Source: Rhodoferax aquaticus
Lineage (GTDB): Bacteria > Pseudomonadota > Gammaproteobacteria > Burkholderiales > Burkholderiaceae_C
Reading direction: 5' to 3'
Assembly (NCBI RefSeq): GCF_006974105.1
Contig: NZ_CP036282.1
Span: forward strand, 3,968,001-4,032,000
DNA: 64,000 nucleotides
Within the stretch, counting starts at the first letter, position 1. The number at the start of each line of letters is the position of its first letter. This document shows positions 50,357 to 60,420 of this stretch, one piece after another. The position numbers and the translations under genes were made by a program. Under the pieces are notes generated by a model. The model made no database searches. It was not told the DNA's origin and saw nothing but the letters and a program-made list of their open reading frames with translations.

Positions 50357-51538
50357 TTAGAGCAACTCCAAGGCCAAAGCCGTGGCCTCGCCACCACCAA
50401 TGCACAGGGTGGCTACGCCCTTTTTGAGGCCGCGCGCCTTTAATGCGTGGATCAAGGTCACCATGATGCGTGCGCCTGACGCGCCAATGGGGTGGCCCAG
50501 CGCGCAAGCACCGCCGTTCACATTCACCTTGTCGTGCGGGATGTTCAGCTCGGCCATCAGCGCCATGGGCACCACGGCGAAGGCTTCGTTGATTTCCCAC
50601 AGGTCCACGTCTTCCACCTTCCAGCCGGCTTTGGCCAGCACCTTCTGGGTGGCACCCACTGGCGCGGTAGCGAACCAATTGGGCTCTTGGGCGTGGGTGG
50701 CGTGGGCCACGATCTTGGCCAGCGGCTTGCAGCCGAGGTCTTTGGCAGTACCTTCGCGCATCAGCACCATGGCGGCTGCGCCGTCGTTGATGGAGCTGCT
50801 GCTGGCGGCGGTGATGGTGCCGTCTTTTTTGAACGCGGCCTTGAGCGTGGGAATCTTGTCCAACTTGATCTTACCGGGGCCTTCATCGACACTGACCTGC
50901 ACGTCGCCAGCACGGGTTTTGACCGTAACGGGCGTAATCTCCGCCTCAAACGCTCCTGATTTGATAGCTGCCTGCGCACGCTGTACGCTGGCTGTGGCAA
51001 AGTTGTCTTGTTGCTCACGGGTGAAGCTGTATTTGGCGGCGCAGTCTTCCCCGAAGGTGCCCATGGAGCGACCGGCCTCGTACGCGTCTTCCAGGCCGTC
51101 GAGCATCATGTGGTCCATCACCCGGTCGTGGCCGATACGGATGCCGCTGCGGCCCTTGAGCAGCAGGTGGGGCGCGTTGGTCATGCTTTCCATGCCACCG
51201 GCCACCAGCACATCGTGGCTGCCGGCCAGCAACATGTCGTGCGCAAACATGGCGGCGCGCATGCCGGAGCCGCACATCTTGGAGAGCGTGACCGCGCCCG
51301 CGCTCTTGGGCAAGCCGCCCTTGAACGCAGCCTGGCGCGCAGGCGCTTGGCCCTGGCCGGCCATTAGGCAGTTGCCGAAGATGACCTCGGTCACCAGCTC
51401 CGGGCTGATGCCGGCGCGCTCCACGGCGGCCTTGATAGCAGCACCGCCCAAATCATGGGCAGCTAAGCTGGTGAAATCCCCCTGAAAACCACCCATAGGG
51501 GTGCGGGCGGCGCTGACGATCACAACGGTTTCTGACAT
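50357..51538 (-). CDS. atoB: Acetyl-CoA C-acetyltransferase
   Basis: A 393-residue degradative/biosynthetic thiolase. All catalytic elements are intact: C89 in LSKMCGSGMRA, NEAF in WEINEAFAVV, His in GACALGHPIGASG and the second Cys in TLCIGGGEA. It converts acetoacetyl-CoA to two acetyl-CoA, the end of leucine degradation. The ATG at 51538 has AGAGGA upstream; a longer frame to 51580 is not favoured. A 26-bp perfect palindrome resembling LiuR sites lies at 51584-51609, in its promoter. Confidence 0.94.
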   Translation of the reverse strand: MSETVVIVSAARTPMGGFQGDFTSLAAHDLGGAAIKAAVERAGISPELVTEVIFGNCLMAGQGQAPARQAAFKGGLPKSAGAVTLSKMCGSGMRAAMFAHDMLLAGSHDVLVAGGMESMTNAPHLLLKGRSGIRIGHDRVMDHMMLDGLEDAYEAGRSMGTFGEDCAAKYSFTREQQDNFATASVQRAQAAIKSGAFEAEITPVTVKTRAGDVQVSVDEGPGKIKLDKIPTLKAAFKKDGTITAASSSSINDGAAAMVLMREGTAKDLGCKPLAKIVAHATHAQEPNWFATAPVGATQKVLAKAGWKVEDVDLWEINEAFAVVPMALMAELNIPHDKVNVNGGACALGHPIGASGARIMVTLIHALKARGLKKGVATLCIGGGEATALALELL

Positions 51539-51583
51539 GGTCTTCCTCTCATGGTTGGGGTGCGCTAAGCGGCAATGCAAACG

Positions 51584-51609
51584 AATTGACGTTTACGTAA
51601 ACGTCAATT
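51584..51609. promoter_or_regulatory. LiuR-like 26-bp palindrome upstream of acetyl-CoA acetyltransferase
   Basis: Perfect palindrome with 13-bp arms; the centre reads TTGACGTTTACG|TAAACGTCAA in part. It closely resembles the binding motif of the MerR-family leucine-utilisation regulator LiuR described for Proteobacteria. It lies 46-71 bp upstream of the thiolase start. No liuR gene is in the window. Confidence 0.7.
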
Positions 51610-51737
51610 GTGCCCGAAGTGCGAAAAAGCGAAAGTGCCCGCGTAGTTCTACCTAATGTGGCACGCGATGGCCGCCTAGACATCTATGCCAAACAAAGCC
51701 ATGCGCCCGAGGCGCATACCTTGCTGCAGGCGTTTCG

Positions 51738-52868
51738 TTAGCGTTTGGCGGAGCCCTGCTCTTGCGGCAAAAGCTTAAGCACGGTTTCAACCGAGAAACT
51801 GTACTTTTTGAGTCTTGGGTTGTGGACCTTGGAAAGGCGTGAAAAATCAATTTTTGCCCAATTCACGGGGTCAAGCAATGGCGCGTAACGGTCAGCATTG
51901 GCCTTGGTGAGCAACGTCATATCGGTCTTGATGCGCAGGCCTTCGTTTTTGAAATCCACCCCAGCCAGATAGTCATGTACCAAGACCAAGGCCCAAGCGG
52001 CCTCCATAAAGTGCCCGCCTGCCGTTGCTTGCAGGGCTCCGCTTCGCACGGCAGCCAGCCCCTCGGCTGACCAATCGATCCCGCCAATCACAAAGTCGCG
52101 CCCACTCACTAGGCCACGTGCTTTGGCTGCTTTGAGCACCCCCAAGGCCATACCGTCACTGGCTGACCACACGACGCTGGTTTCTGGGTAACGCTTGATC
52201 AGGCCTGTGAACATAGCCTGCGCAGTCTCTGGTTCCCAGCGTGCACTGACAATTTGTTTGAGCTCTGCCTGCGGAAACTCCAAAAGCGCCCGTCGAAGCC
52301 CCTTTTCTCTACCGTCCGATGCAGAGCTGCCGAAAGCGCCATTGAAAGCGAGGACCTGAATTTTCCCGTTGCGCGCAGGTTTGCCATGGGCAATCAAATA
52401 CTTTGCCAATTCGTAGCCCGCCATTTCTTCGCTGGGCAACATTTCTCCAATGTAGTACGCAAAGTGTTCACGGGGGGCGCCCGCGACTGGGCTCAGGATA
52501 GCCCCGTTTTCGATCATGACCGGGACCTTGGCTTGCTCGGCGAGCTTAACGGTCGTAAAGCCCGACTCTTTCACGCTCACCGCGATAAACGCATCCGGCC
52601 TGTGGTCGCCTTGCAATGCATCCTCAACGAGTCCTGCGGTACTCAAGTGGTTGTTGTCGTTCTCCAGCAGCTCAATGTCCATATTCAGATTTTTCGCCGC
52701 TGCCTGCAAAAAACCAACGACGGGGCCATAGAACATGTCTTGGCTGGTGCGAGGGATCAAAAACCCCACTTTCTGAGGTTTATCCGACGCTCTGCTGCAG
52801 ATACCGTTCATTGCAAAAACTAAAACCAACGCGATGCGCGCGCAAAGCGATACAGCCTGTGTGATCAT
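51738..52868 (-). CDS. Orphan periplasmic sugar-binding-type protein
   Basis: A 376-residue protein of the type 1 periplasmic-binding fold (Peripla_BP_4, RbsB-like). A signal peptide is at the N-terminus (ITQAVSLCARIALVLVFAMNG). Features: KVGFLIPRTSQDMFYGPVVGFLQAAAKNL, ALQGDHRPDAFIAVSVKESG, WSASDGMALGVLKAAKARG and FVIGGIDWSAEGL. The ATG at 52868 has GGAG seven bases upstream. There is no permease, ATPase or kinase next to it, so it either serves a transporter elsewhere or is a ligand-sensing partner of a distant receptor. The C-terminal extension past residue 310 is unlike typical RbsB. Confidence 0.82.
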   Translation of the reverse strand: MITQAVSLCARIALVLVFAMNGICSRASDKPQKVGFLIPRTSQDMFYGPVVGFLQAAAKNLNMDIELLENDNNHLSTAGLVEDALQGDHRPDAFIAVSVKESGFTTVKLAEQAKVPVMIENGAILSPVAGAPREHFAYYIGEMLPSEEMAGYELAKYLIAHGKPARNGKIQVLAFNGAFGSSASDGREKGLRRALLEFPQAELKQIVSARWEPETAQAMFTGLIKRYPETSVVWSASDGMALGVLKAAKARGLVSGRDFVIGGIDWSAEGLAAVRSGALQATAGGHFMEAAWALVLVHDYLAGVDFKNEGLRIKTDMTLLTKANADRYAPLLDPVNWAKIDFSRLSKVHNPRLKKYSFSVETVLKLLPQEQGSAKR

Positions 52869-53036
52869 GCCGACTCTCCAGAACAATTGGCCCAATCGAC
52901 GTTTGCGAGTCTAGGCATATCACTACGCATGTGTATTCATGGACACGCAAACGATGGTACGCCTAGGCCCCAGACACAGCAAGCCAAGCCAGCCGATCTT
53001 TCTTCAGTTTGTTCTAATCCGAACAGACTCCAAGCT

Positions 53037-53053
53037 GCGGCCTACTAGGCCGC
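53037..53053. terminator. Hairpin across the stop codon of the Bcr/CflA gene
   Basis: Perfect inverted repeat GCGGCCTA-C-TAGGCCGC that contains the TAG stop codon (53045-53047). No T-run follows, so it is not a classical terminator but may protect the 3' end or slow termination. Confidence 0.4.
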
Positions 53054-54238
53054 TTTAACTGCGTGCGAGCGCAACGTCACCCGCGCCATCACAAACGCCA
53101 CCCATGCGCACCCTGCGATGCCTAACACCATGGGGCGGGCGCTGCCGTCGACAAACTGACCAACCACGGCCATCACGATGGCGCCGGTGACAAACTGCAA
53201 GGTGCCCATGAGGGCAGACGCGGTGCCGGCAATGGCGCCATGCGCCTCCAAGGCCAAGACTGAGGTGGTGGGCACCACCAAACCCAAGAAGCCAAAGCCC
53301 AGTAGCATGAGCACAATGAGCACGTCCAAGCGGTCTACGCCCAAGAGGTTTTGCACCAGCAGCAGCGTCATTACTGCGGCGTAGCCGCCAACCGCAAACT
53401 TCACCAGCTTGACCAGACCAAAGCGGCCCGCCAGCTTGCCAGTGAACTGCGAGACGCCAATGAAGGACGCCGCGTTGATGGCAAAAGCCATGCTGTATTG
53501 GCGGGGTGTGAGGCCATAGTGGTCAATCATCACGAAGGGGGAGTTGGCCAAAAACGAGAAGAAGCTGGCCATGCCAAATGCGCCAATAAACACCAGCCCC
53601 AAGAAGTGCGCATCCCGCAGCAGTTCGCCATAGGCGGTGAGCGCACTGCGCACCGTGCTGTTGGCGCGTTCGCTCGCCGGGCGCGTTTCTTCCAAGCTGG
53701 TGAACAAGATGACCAAGCCCACCATGGCGATGGCGGTCACCGACCAAAACACGCTGCGCCAGCCCAAAGCTTCAATCAACAAGCTGCCCGCCAGCGGCGC
53801 CAAAATGGGCGATACGCTGAACACCAGCATGAGCATGGACATGAGCCGCGCTGCGCCCACCCCCGTGTGCATATCGCGCACGATGGCACGGGGAATCACC
53901 ATGCCAGCGCTGGCACCCAAGCCCTGGATAAAGCGCAGCACGATCAGCGTTTGCACATCGGGTGCCAAGGCGCAGCCTACGCTGCCCACCGCAAAGAGTC
54001 CCAAGCTGAAATACAAAGGCAGTTTGCGCCCCAGCATGTCGGAGGCCGGGCCGTAGACCAGCTGCCCCACGCCCAGCGCAATAAAAAACACCATCAGGCT
54101 GGCTTGCACCGCCCCCATGGATGCGCCCAAGCTTTGGCCGATGGACGGCAGCGCGGGCAGGTACATATCAATCGCAAACGGGCCGATGGCCGATAGCAAA
54201 CCCAGCACCACGGCGGTGCGAAAGAAGTTAGTTTTCAT
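53045..54238 (-). CDS. MFS multidrug exporter, Bcr/CflA family
   Basis: A 397-residue twelve-helix major facilitator of the drug:H+ antiporter-1 type. Typical motifs are FAIDMYLPALP near residue 22 and YGPASDMLGRKLPLYFSL (loop 2-3), followed by RFIQGLGASAGMVIPRAIVRDMH. Probable inner-membrane drug or sulfonamide/bicyclomycin-like efflux; substrate cannot be read. The ATG at 54238 is preferred over a start at 54250. It lies 69 bp after the end of the thiamine operon on the same strand. Confidence 0.92.
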   Translation of the reverse strand: MKTNFFRTAVVLGLLSAIGPFAIDMYLPALPSIGQSLGASMGAVQASLMVFFIALGVGQLVYGPASDMLGRKLPLYFSLGLFAVGSVGCALAPDVQTLIVLRFIQGLGASAGMVIPRAIVRDMHTGVGAARLMSMLMLVFSVSPILAPLAGSLLIEALGWRSVFWSVTAIAMVGLVILFTSLEETRPASERANSTVRSALTAYGELLRDAHFLGLVFIGAFGMASFFSFLANSPFVMIDHYGLTPRQYSMAFAINAASFIGVSQFTGKLAGRFGLVKLVKFAVGGYAAVMTLLLVQNLLGVDRLDVLIVLMLLGFGFLGLVVPTTSVLALEAHGAIAGTASALMGTLQFVTGAIVMAVVGQFVDGSARPMVLGIAGCAWVAFVMARVTLRSHAVKAA

Positions 54239-54307
54239 GGGCCCGATCATGCTCGAAACCGGATGGCGCAGTGCCCCGGGCGGGTATTGATGCGGCCACT
54301 GCTAAAG

Positions 54308-55966
54308 CTAGCTATCTTGGCTACGGTTTGCGCCTGCCGCAAAGCCGCGCTGCAGGTCTGCGCAAGCTTGCTCGGGCTTGTCCGCTTTGGTGATGGCCGA
54401 AATCACCGCCGCGCTGGCCGCGCCCGTCGCAGCCACATCCGCCACATTGCTGGCATCAATGCCTGCAATCCCTACCACAGGCAGCGGGAGCACGCGGGCC
54501 CAGTAGCGCAAATTGTCCAAGCCTTGGGGAATCCAGGGCATGTCTTTGCTTTGCGTGGCGAAGATGGGGCCGCAAGCTATATAGCTGGGGCGCAAGGCCC
54601 ATGCGCGGGCCACTTCCCAGTAGCTGTGGGTGCTCAGGCCCACGCGCACACCGGCCTTGCGCAGCGCATCCAGGTCTGCAGTATCCAAATCTTCTTGGCC
54701 CAAATGCACGCCGTACGCGCCGAGTTGCAAGGCAAGTTGCCAATGGTCGTTGATGAACAGTTGTGCGCCTGGGGTCGCGTGGGCCATGGCAATGCTCTGA
54801 GCAATCTGCGCGGCCAAGGTAGGCTCGGCAGGGTCTTTGATGCGTAGCTGCACAGTGCGTATGCCGCTCTCCAAAACGCGCTGTACCCATGCGGCACTGT
54901 CCACCACCGCATACACGCCCAGGGCAGGGTTGCGCAATGCGGGGAAGGCCGTTTGCGCGTTGGGCTGGGTTTGCAGCCAAGGCAGGTTGGCCGCGTGCTG
55001 CGCAAAGTCTGGCGCGGCGTGCACGGGGCCTGCGCCCTGCCCCGCCGCATAGGCATGGCGCAGCGCATGGGTGGTGGCCATTTTGGCCAGCACCACCGCA
55101 TCGGCCACGCAGTAGCCGCTGGCCAAGGCGGCGGCTGCAGTGGAAGCAAACGTGCAGCCCGTGCCATGGTGGTGGATGGTAGCCACGCGTGGCACGCTAA
55201 GCCAGCCCGTGGCTTGTGGCGATAACAAGAAGTCACTGGCCAGGCCTGCCGTCTGCGAGCCCCCCGTGGCGTCGCCCCCGGTGAGCGCGATGGAGATGCC
55301 CGCCTGCTGCGACAAGGCACCGGCTGCGCCCCAAGCGCGCGTGCCCACCGCCAACTGGGCACGCAACTGCTGGGCCAGTTGCTCCACCTGGTGCACGTCC
55401 AAGGCAGCCCTTGCGGGCAGCGGTGACGACGCATCAAGCAAGTGGATGGCCTCCAAGTGGTTGGGGGTGATCAGCGTGGCGCGGGGCAGCAACTGCTGGC
55501 GGTAGGCGTCTACCAAGGCGGGGTTGGCAAAGCTGGCCCCCGTAGTGGCCCCCAACACAGGGTCGACCACCAGCGGCACGGCGTGGCCCTGTGCGCGCAG
55601 GCGATCCACCCATTCGCACACCACGCGCACGTTGTCCACGCTGCCCAAGAGCCCTGTTTTGATAGCCTGCGGCGGCATGTCCTGCGCCAGCGCCTTGAGT
55701 TGTGCGTCCAGCAGTGCGGCGCTGGTGGGCTCGACCTGCGTGACCGCCACCGAGTTTTGCGCGGTGATGGCGGCCACTGCCGTGCAGCCGTGCACGCCAA
55801 ATGCCTGCAGGGCTTTCAAGTCGGCCTGCAGGCCTGCGCCAGCGCCTGAGTCCGAGCCAGCAATGCTCCAGACCACGGGGCGATGTTTCTGGAGTTCTGG
55901 GAATTTTTCAGTGCCAAAAGTGCTTCTTGCGCGCATAGGGATTGCGCGGGCAGCTTCATTTTTCAT
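54308..55966 (-). CDS. thiDE: Fused HMP(-P) kinase ThiD and thiamine-phosphate synthase ThiE
   Basis: A 552-residue fusion. The first half (to about residue 290) is ThiD: SIAGSDSGAGAGLQADLKA, TAQNS, VDPVLGATTGASF and GTGCTFAS with catalytic Cys. The second half (from about 340) is ThiE: GIRTVQLRIKD, LFINDHWQLALQLGAYGVHLGQEDL and GPIFATQSK. It phosphorylates HMP to HMP-PP and joins it to the thiazole phosphate. The ATG at 55966 follows the thiG stop by 7 bp; the frame upstream to 56050 overlaps thiG and is not used. The last gene of the operon. Confidence 0.93.
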   Translation of the reverse strand: MKNEAARAIPMRARSTFGTEKFPELQKHRPVVWSIAGSDSGAGAGLQADLKALQAFGVHGCTAVAAITAQNSVAVTQVEPTSAALLDAQLKALAQDMPPQAIKTGLLGSVDNVRVVCEWVDRLRAQGHAVPLVVDPVLGATTGASFANPALVDAYRQQLLPRATLITPNHLEAIHLLDASSPLPARAALDVHQVEQLAQQLRAQLAVGTRAWGAAGALSQQAGISIALTGGDATGGSQTAGLASDFLLSPQATGWLSVPRVATIHHHGTGCTFASTAAAALASGYCVADAVVLAKMATTHALRHAYAAGQGAGPVHAAPDFAQHAANLPWLQTQPNAQTAFPALRNPALGVYAVVDSAAWVQRVLESGIRTVQLRIKDPAEPTLAAQIAQSIAMAHATPGAQLFINDHWQLALQLGAYGVHLGQEDLDTADLDALRKAGVRVGLSTHSYWEVARAWALRPSYIACGPIFATQSKDMPWIPQGLDNLRYWARVLPLPVVGIAGIDASNVADVAATGAASAAVISAITKADKPEQACADLQRGFAAGANRSQDS

Positions 55967-55973
55967 AGCAATC

Positions 55974-56942
55974 TCACAACAAAATCGGGTGGCCCGCCAC
56001 CGGGGTGGAGGCCACCGCCATGTCTTGGCGGGGCATGACGCCGGCCTCAAAAGCGAGGCGGCCGGAAGCTATGCCGAGCTTGAAGGCACGCGCCATGCGC
56101 ACCGGGTCTACCGCGTGGGCCACCGCGCTGTTGAGCAACACCGCGTCCAGCCCCAGTTCCATGGCCTGCACCGCATCTGCCGGCGAGCCGATGCCGGCGT
56201 CCACGATGAGGGGCACGCCAGGCAGGCGTGCGCGCAGGGTACGCAGCGCGCCGGGGTTGACCAGCCCCTGGCCCGAGCCTATGGGCGCGCCCCAGGGCAT
56301 AAGGACGCTGCAGCCCGCATCCAGCAGGCGTTGGCAGCTCACGAGGTCGTCCATGCAATAGGGAAACACTTCAAAGCCGTCTTTCACCAGTTGCGTGGCG
56401 GCGGTCAGCAGCTCGAAGGGGTCGGGCTGCAGGGTGTGGGCGTCGCCCACGACTTCGAGCTTGATCCAGGAGGTGTCAAACAGTTCGCGGGCCATGTGCG
56501 CCAGGGTGATGGCTTCGCGGGCGGTGTGGCAGCCGGCGGTGTTGGGGAGCAGGTGGGAACCTGTGGCTTGGATGAGGGCGAAGAAGTCGCTCGCCTCGGT
56601 TCCATGGGCGAGCTGGCGGCGCAGGCCCATGGTGACGACTTGGGCGCCAGAGGCTTGGATGGCGTCTTTCAGGACTTGGGGCGAGGGGTAGGCTGCGGTG
56701 CCTAGAAAGAAGCGGCTGGTGAGGGTTCTACCGCCTATTTGCCATTCACTTGTTTCTTCGGGGCGACTTGGCGGCAGTGTGCTCTGCTCCGTGTCCCCCG
56801 CCCGCTTTGCGGGCTCCTCCTTGACCTGCGCAGAACACACTGCCACCAAGTCTCTGGGGGTGGCCGTTGAACGCTCGAGTCCAGCCATCTTTTGCTCGGC
56901 AGTACTTTGCTCAGCCGCTTCGTCATTCATGTCTGGATTCAT
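55974..56942 (-). CDS. thiG: Thiazole synthase ThiG with a repeat-derived N-terminal extension
   Basis: A 322-residue protein; the ThiG domain begins near residue 67 ([21 protein letters not shown]). The Schiff-base Lys is in WIKLEVVGD and the phosphate loop in [31 protein letters not shown]. It assembles the thiazole ring from DXP, ThiS-thiocarboxylate and dehydroglycine. The first 66 residues are extra relative to usual ThiG (about 255-265 residues) and contain [16 protein letters not shown], encoded by a palindromic repeat shared with the AraC gene at 44324. A shorter start at 56930 is possible. Gap to thiS is 3 bp. Confidence 0.93.
   Translation of the reverse strand: MNPDMNDEAAEQSTAEQKMAGLERSTATPRDLVAVCSAQVKEEPAKRAGDTEQSTLPPSRPEETSEWQIGGRTLTSRFFLGTAAYPSPQVLKDAIQASGAQVVTMGLRRQLAHGTEASDFFALIQATGSHLLPNTAGCHTAREAITLAHMARELFDTSWIKLEVVGDAHTLQPDPFELLTAATQLVKDGFEVFPYCMDDLVSCQRLLDAGCSVLMPWGAPIGSGQGLVNPGALRTLRARLPGVPLIVDAGIGSPADAVQAMELGLDAVLLNSAVAHAVDPVRMARAFKLGIASGRLAFEAGVMPRQDMAVASTPVAGHPILL
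56773..56844. repeat. Palindromic repeat in the thiG N-terminal extension
   Basis: 72-bp element with 14-bp outer arms (GGCAGTGTGCTCTG / CAGAACACACTGCC, 13 of 14 pairs) around the 47-bp core that is also found in the AraC gene at 44753-44799. The core has the inner hairpin CCCGC-TTT-GCGGG. Confidence 0.85.
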
Positions 56943-56945
56943 GGC

Positions 56946-57173
56946 TCAACCGCCTTCGATGGGTTGAAAGGTCAGGATGGTGTCGCCCTCAGCGAGCAGC
57001 TGCTGGGCGCGCAGGCTGCGTGGCACGAAGTTGCCGTTGACGGCGGTGGCCAGGGCAGCTGGTAGCACACCACGGGCGTCTACCCAGGCTTGTAGGGTTC
57101 TGGCGCTTGTGGGTTCCGGGGTGCCATTCACCGTGATGGTGATGGTCTTTGGCTCGGTGTCTGTGGTGGTCAT
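56946..57173 (-). CDS. thiS: Sulfur carrier protein ThiS
   Basis: A 75-residue ubiquitin-like sulfur carrier ending in the required Gly-Gly (FQPIEGG). The N-terminal beta-strand ITITVNGTPEP and the AVNGNFVPRS segment are typical. Adenylated and thiocarboxylated by ThiF (not in this window), it donates sulfur to ThiG. Its ATG overlaps the thiO stop by 4 bp. Confidence 0.95.
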   Translation of the reverse strand: MTTTDTEPKTITITVNGTPEPTSARTLQAWVDARGVLPAALATAVNGNFVPRSLRAQQLLAEGDTILTFQPIEGG

Positions 57174-58213
57174 AGCTTGAGCTCTTGCAATGCCTGCTCC
57201 ACCAGCGCCGGGGCGATGAGCCAGCCGTGGCGAAAGAGGCCGTTGATTTCTGTTTTGCCTGCGCTGTGGCGAATGGCAGGCAGGTTGTCGGGCAACGCGG
57301 GGCGCAGGTTGGTTTCTGTGTGAATGACGCGCGCTTCGGCGAGTGCGGGCATGACGCTGTGGGCCGCACTCAACAGCTCCAGCGTGCTGCGCAGAGACAC
57401 GGGCGAGCGGTCTTCGCTTTCTATCTCGCTCGCACCCACCACGATCACATCGCCGGGGCGGGGCACCATGTAGATCGCGTGGCGTGGGTGCAGCAGGCGC
57501 ACCGGTCGATGCAGCGGCACGCCGGGGGCATGCAGCCAGAACACTTCGCCGCGAACGCCACGCACCGGCAATGCGGGCTTGGCACCCACGGCACGCACGT
57601 CGAATACGTGGTCGAAGCGATGTTGTGCTTCGCCCGTATGGATCGCGCCTGCGTCCACCGCTGTGACGGTGCTGCCCCAATGCCACTGCACACCCTGCGC
57701 AGTGGCTTGGGCGGCCAGTGCCTGCAGCGCCTGCACGGGGTGGATTTGCCCTTCGCTGGGCAGCAACCAAGCCAGCGCCGGGCCTTGGATGCCGGGCTCC
57801 AGCGCGCGCAGTGCATCCATCGTTAAAAGCTGCGGTTGGTACGGCGCATCCGCCTTGGCTTGCAACAAACCAAGCACGCGCTGTGCGGCACCCGCATCGC
57901 TGCGGTGCGCCAGCAGCAGGCTGCCTTGCATGTGCAAGGCCACCGGCTCGGAGAGCGCCTGCACGATCTGCGGCCACAGCTGGCAGGAGCGCACGCCCAG
58001 CGCAAACACCTCAGCGCCCGCGCGCTCCAACTCGGCCACGGGGCTGAGCATGCCTGCGGCGGTCCAGCCCGCAGCCTGCGAACCCGAATCTGCACGCGGG
58101 CCGGGGCCACTGGCCGGGTCAAACACCTGCACGTCGTGGCCCGCGCGGCTGAGTGTGAACGCCAGCAAGCGCCCGAGCACACCCGCACCGGCAATGCCTA
58201 TGCGCCGCGCCAT
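57170..58213 (-). CDS. thiO: Glycine oxidase ThiO
   Basis: A 347-residue FAD oxidase of the D-amino-acid oxidase fold; the dinucleotide-binding motif GIAGAGVLGRLLAF lies at residues 6-19, AAGWTAAGMLSPVAELE contacts FAD, and the C-terminal NGLFRHGWLIAPALVEQAL closes the flavin site. It converts glycine to the imine needed by ThiG. The operon thus uses the aerobic ThiO route rather than ThiH. It lies 3 bp after thiC and overlaps thiS. Confidence 0.93.
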   Translation of the reverse strand: MARRIGIAGAGVLGRLLAFTLSRAGHDVQVFDPASGPGPRADSGSQAAGWTAAGMLSPVAELERAGAEVFALGVRSCQLWPQIVQALSEPVALHMQGSLLLAHRSDAGAAQRVLGLLQAKADAPYQPQLLTMDALRALEPGIQGPALAWLLPSEGQIHPVQALQALAAQATAQGVQWHWGSTVTAVDAGAIHTGEAQHRFDHVFDVRAVGAKPALPVRGVRGEVFWLHAPGVPLHRPVRLLHPRHAIYMVPRPGDVIVVGASEIESEDRSPVSLRSTLELLSAAHSVMPALAEARVIHTETNLRPALPDNLPAIRHSAGKTEINGLFRHGWLIAPALVEQALQELKL

Positions 58214-58215
58214 CG

Positions 58216-60138
<1,923 letters not shown>

Positions 60139-60204
60139 TCACCCGAAGTCGACCTACACCAGCCCCGCAAACTTAAAAATGAGACCGCCCACGCGGCACT
60201 CGGC

Positions 60205-60303
60205 CGGGGGCACTGCTCTGCACTTCTTACGCTGGTATGAACCAGATCAAGTTCACGGGTTTGGTATCCATCTCAGCGCAACCACTGCGCACCCCGGGCA
60301 GCG
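60205..60303 (-). promoter_or_regulatory. TPP riboswitch (THI box) upstream of thiC
   Basis: On the minus strand all conserved parts of the THI box are present in order: GGGGTGC, then CTGAGATGGATACC, ACCCGTGAACTTGATCTGG, and TTCATACCAGCGTAAGAAG. It ends about 90 bp before the thiC GTG. A GC-rich stretch with CCGC/GCGG and a following TTTTT lies between aptamer and gene and could be a weak terminator; masking of the AAGGAGA ribosome site is the alternative. Confidence 0.96.
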
Positions 60304-60420
60304 CGGAGTGTACGCGAAGCGCATGACAGACAAGAGAGCCGCCAAAAAAGAGAGGCCTTGCAGCGGGGTCCCAGGCCATTGCTGGTGCCACCCCGCAAGG
60401 CCATGCAAAACCAGTGGCGA

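Noticed and set aside
50941..50990. Repeat-like DNA (CTCCTGATTTGATAGCTGCC) inside the acetyl-CoA acetyltransferase gene
   Set aside because: It encodes QRAQAAIKSGAFEAEI, which fits conserved thiolase sequence, so the likeness to the GATAGC family is probably chance.
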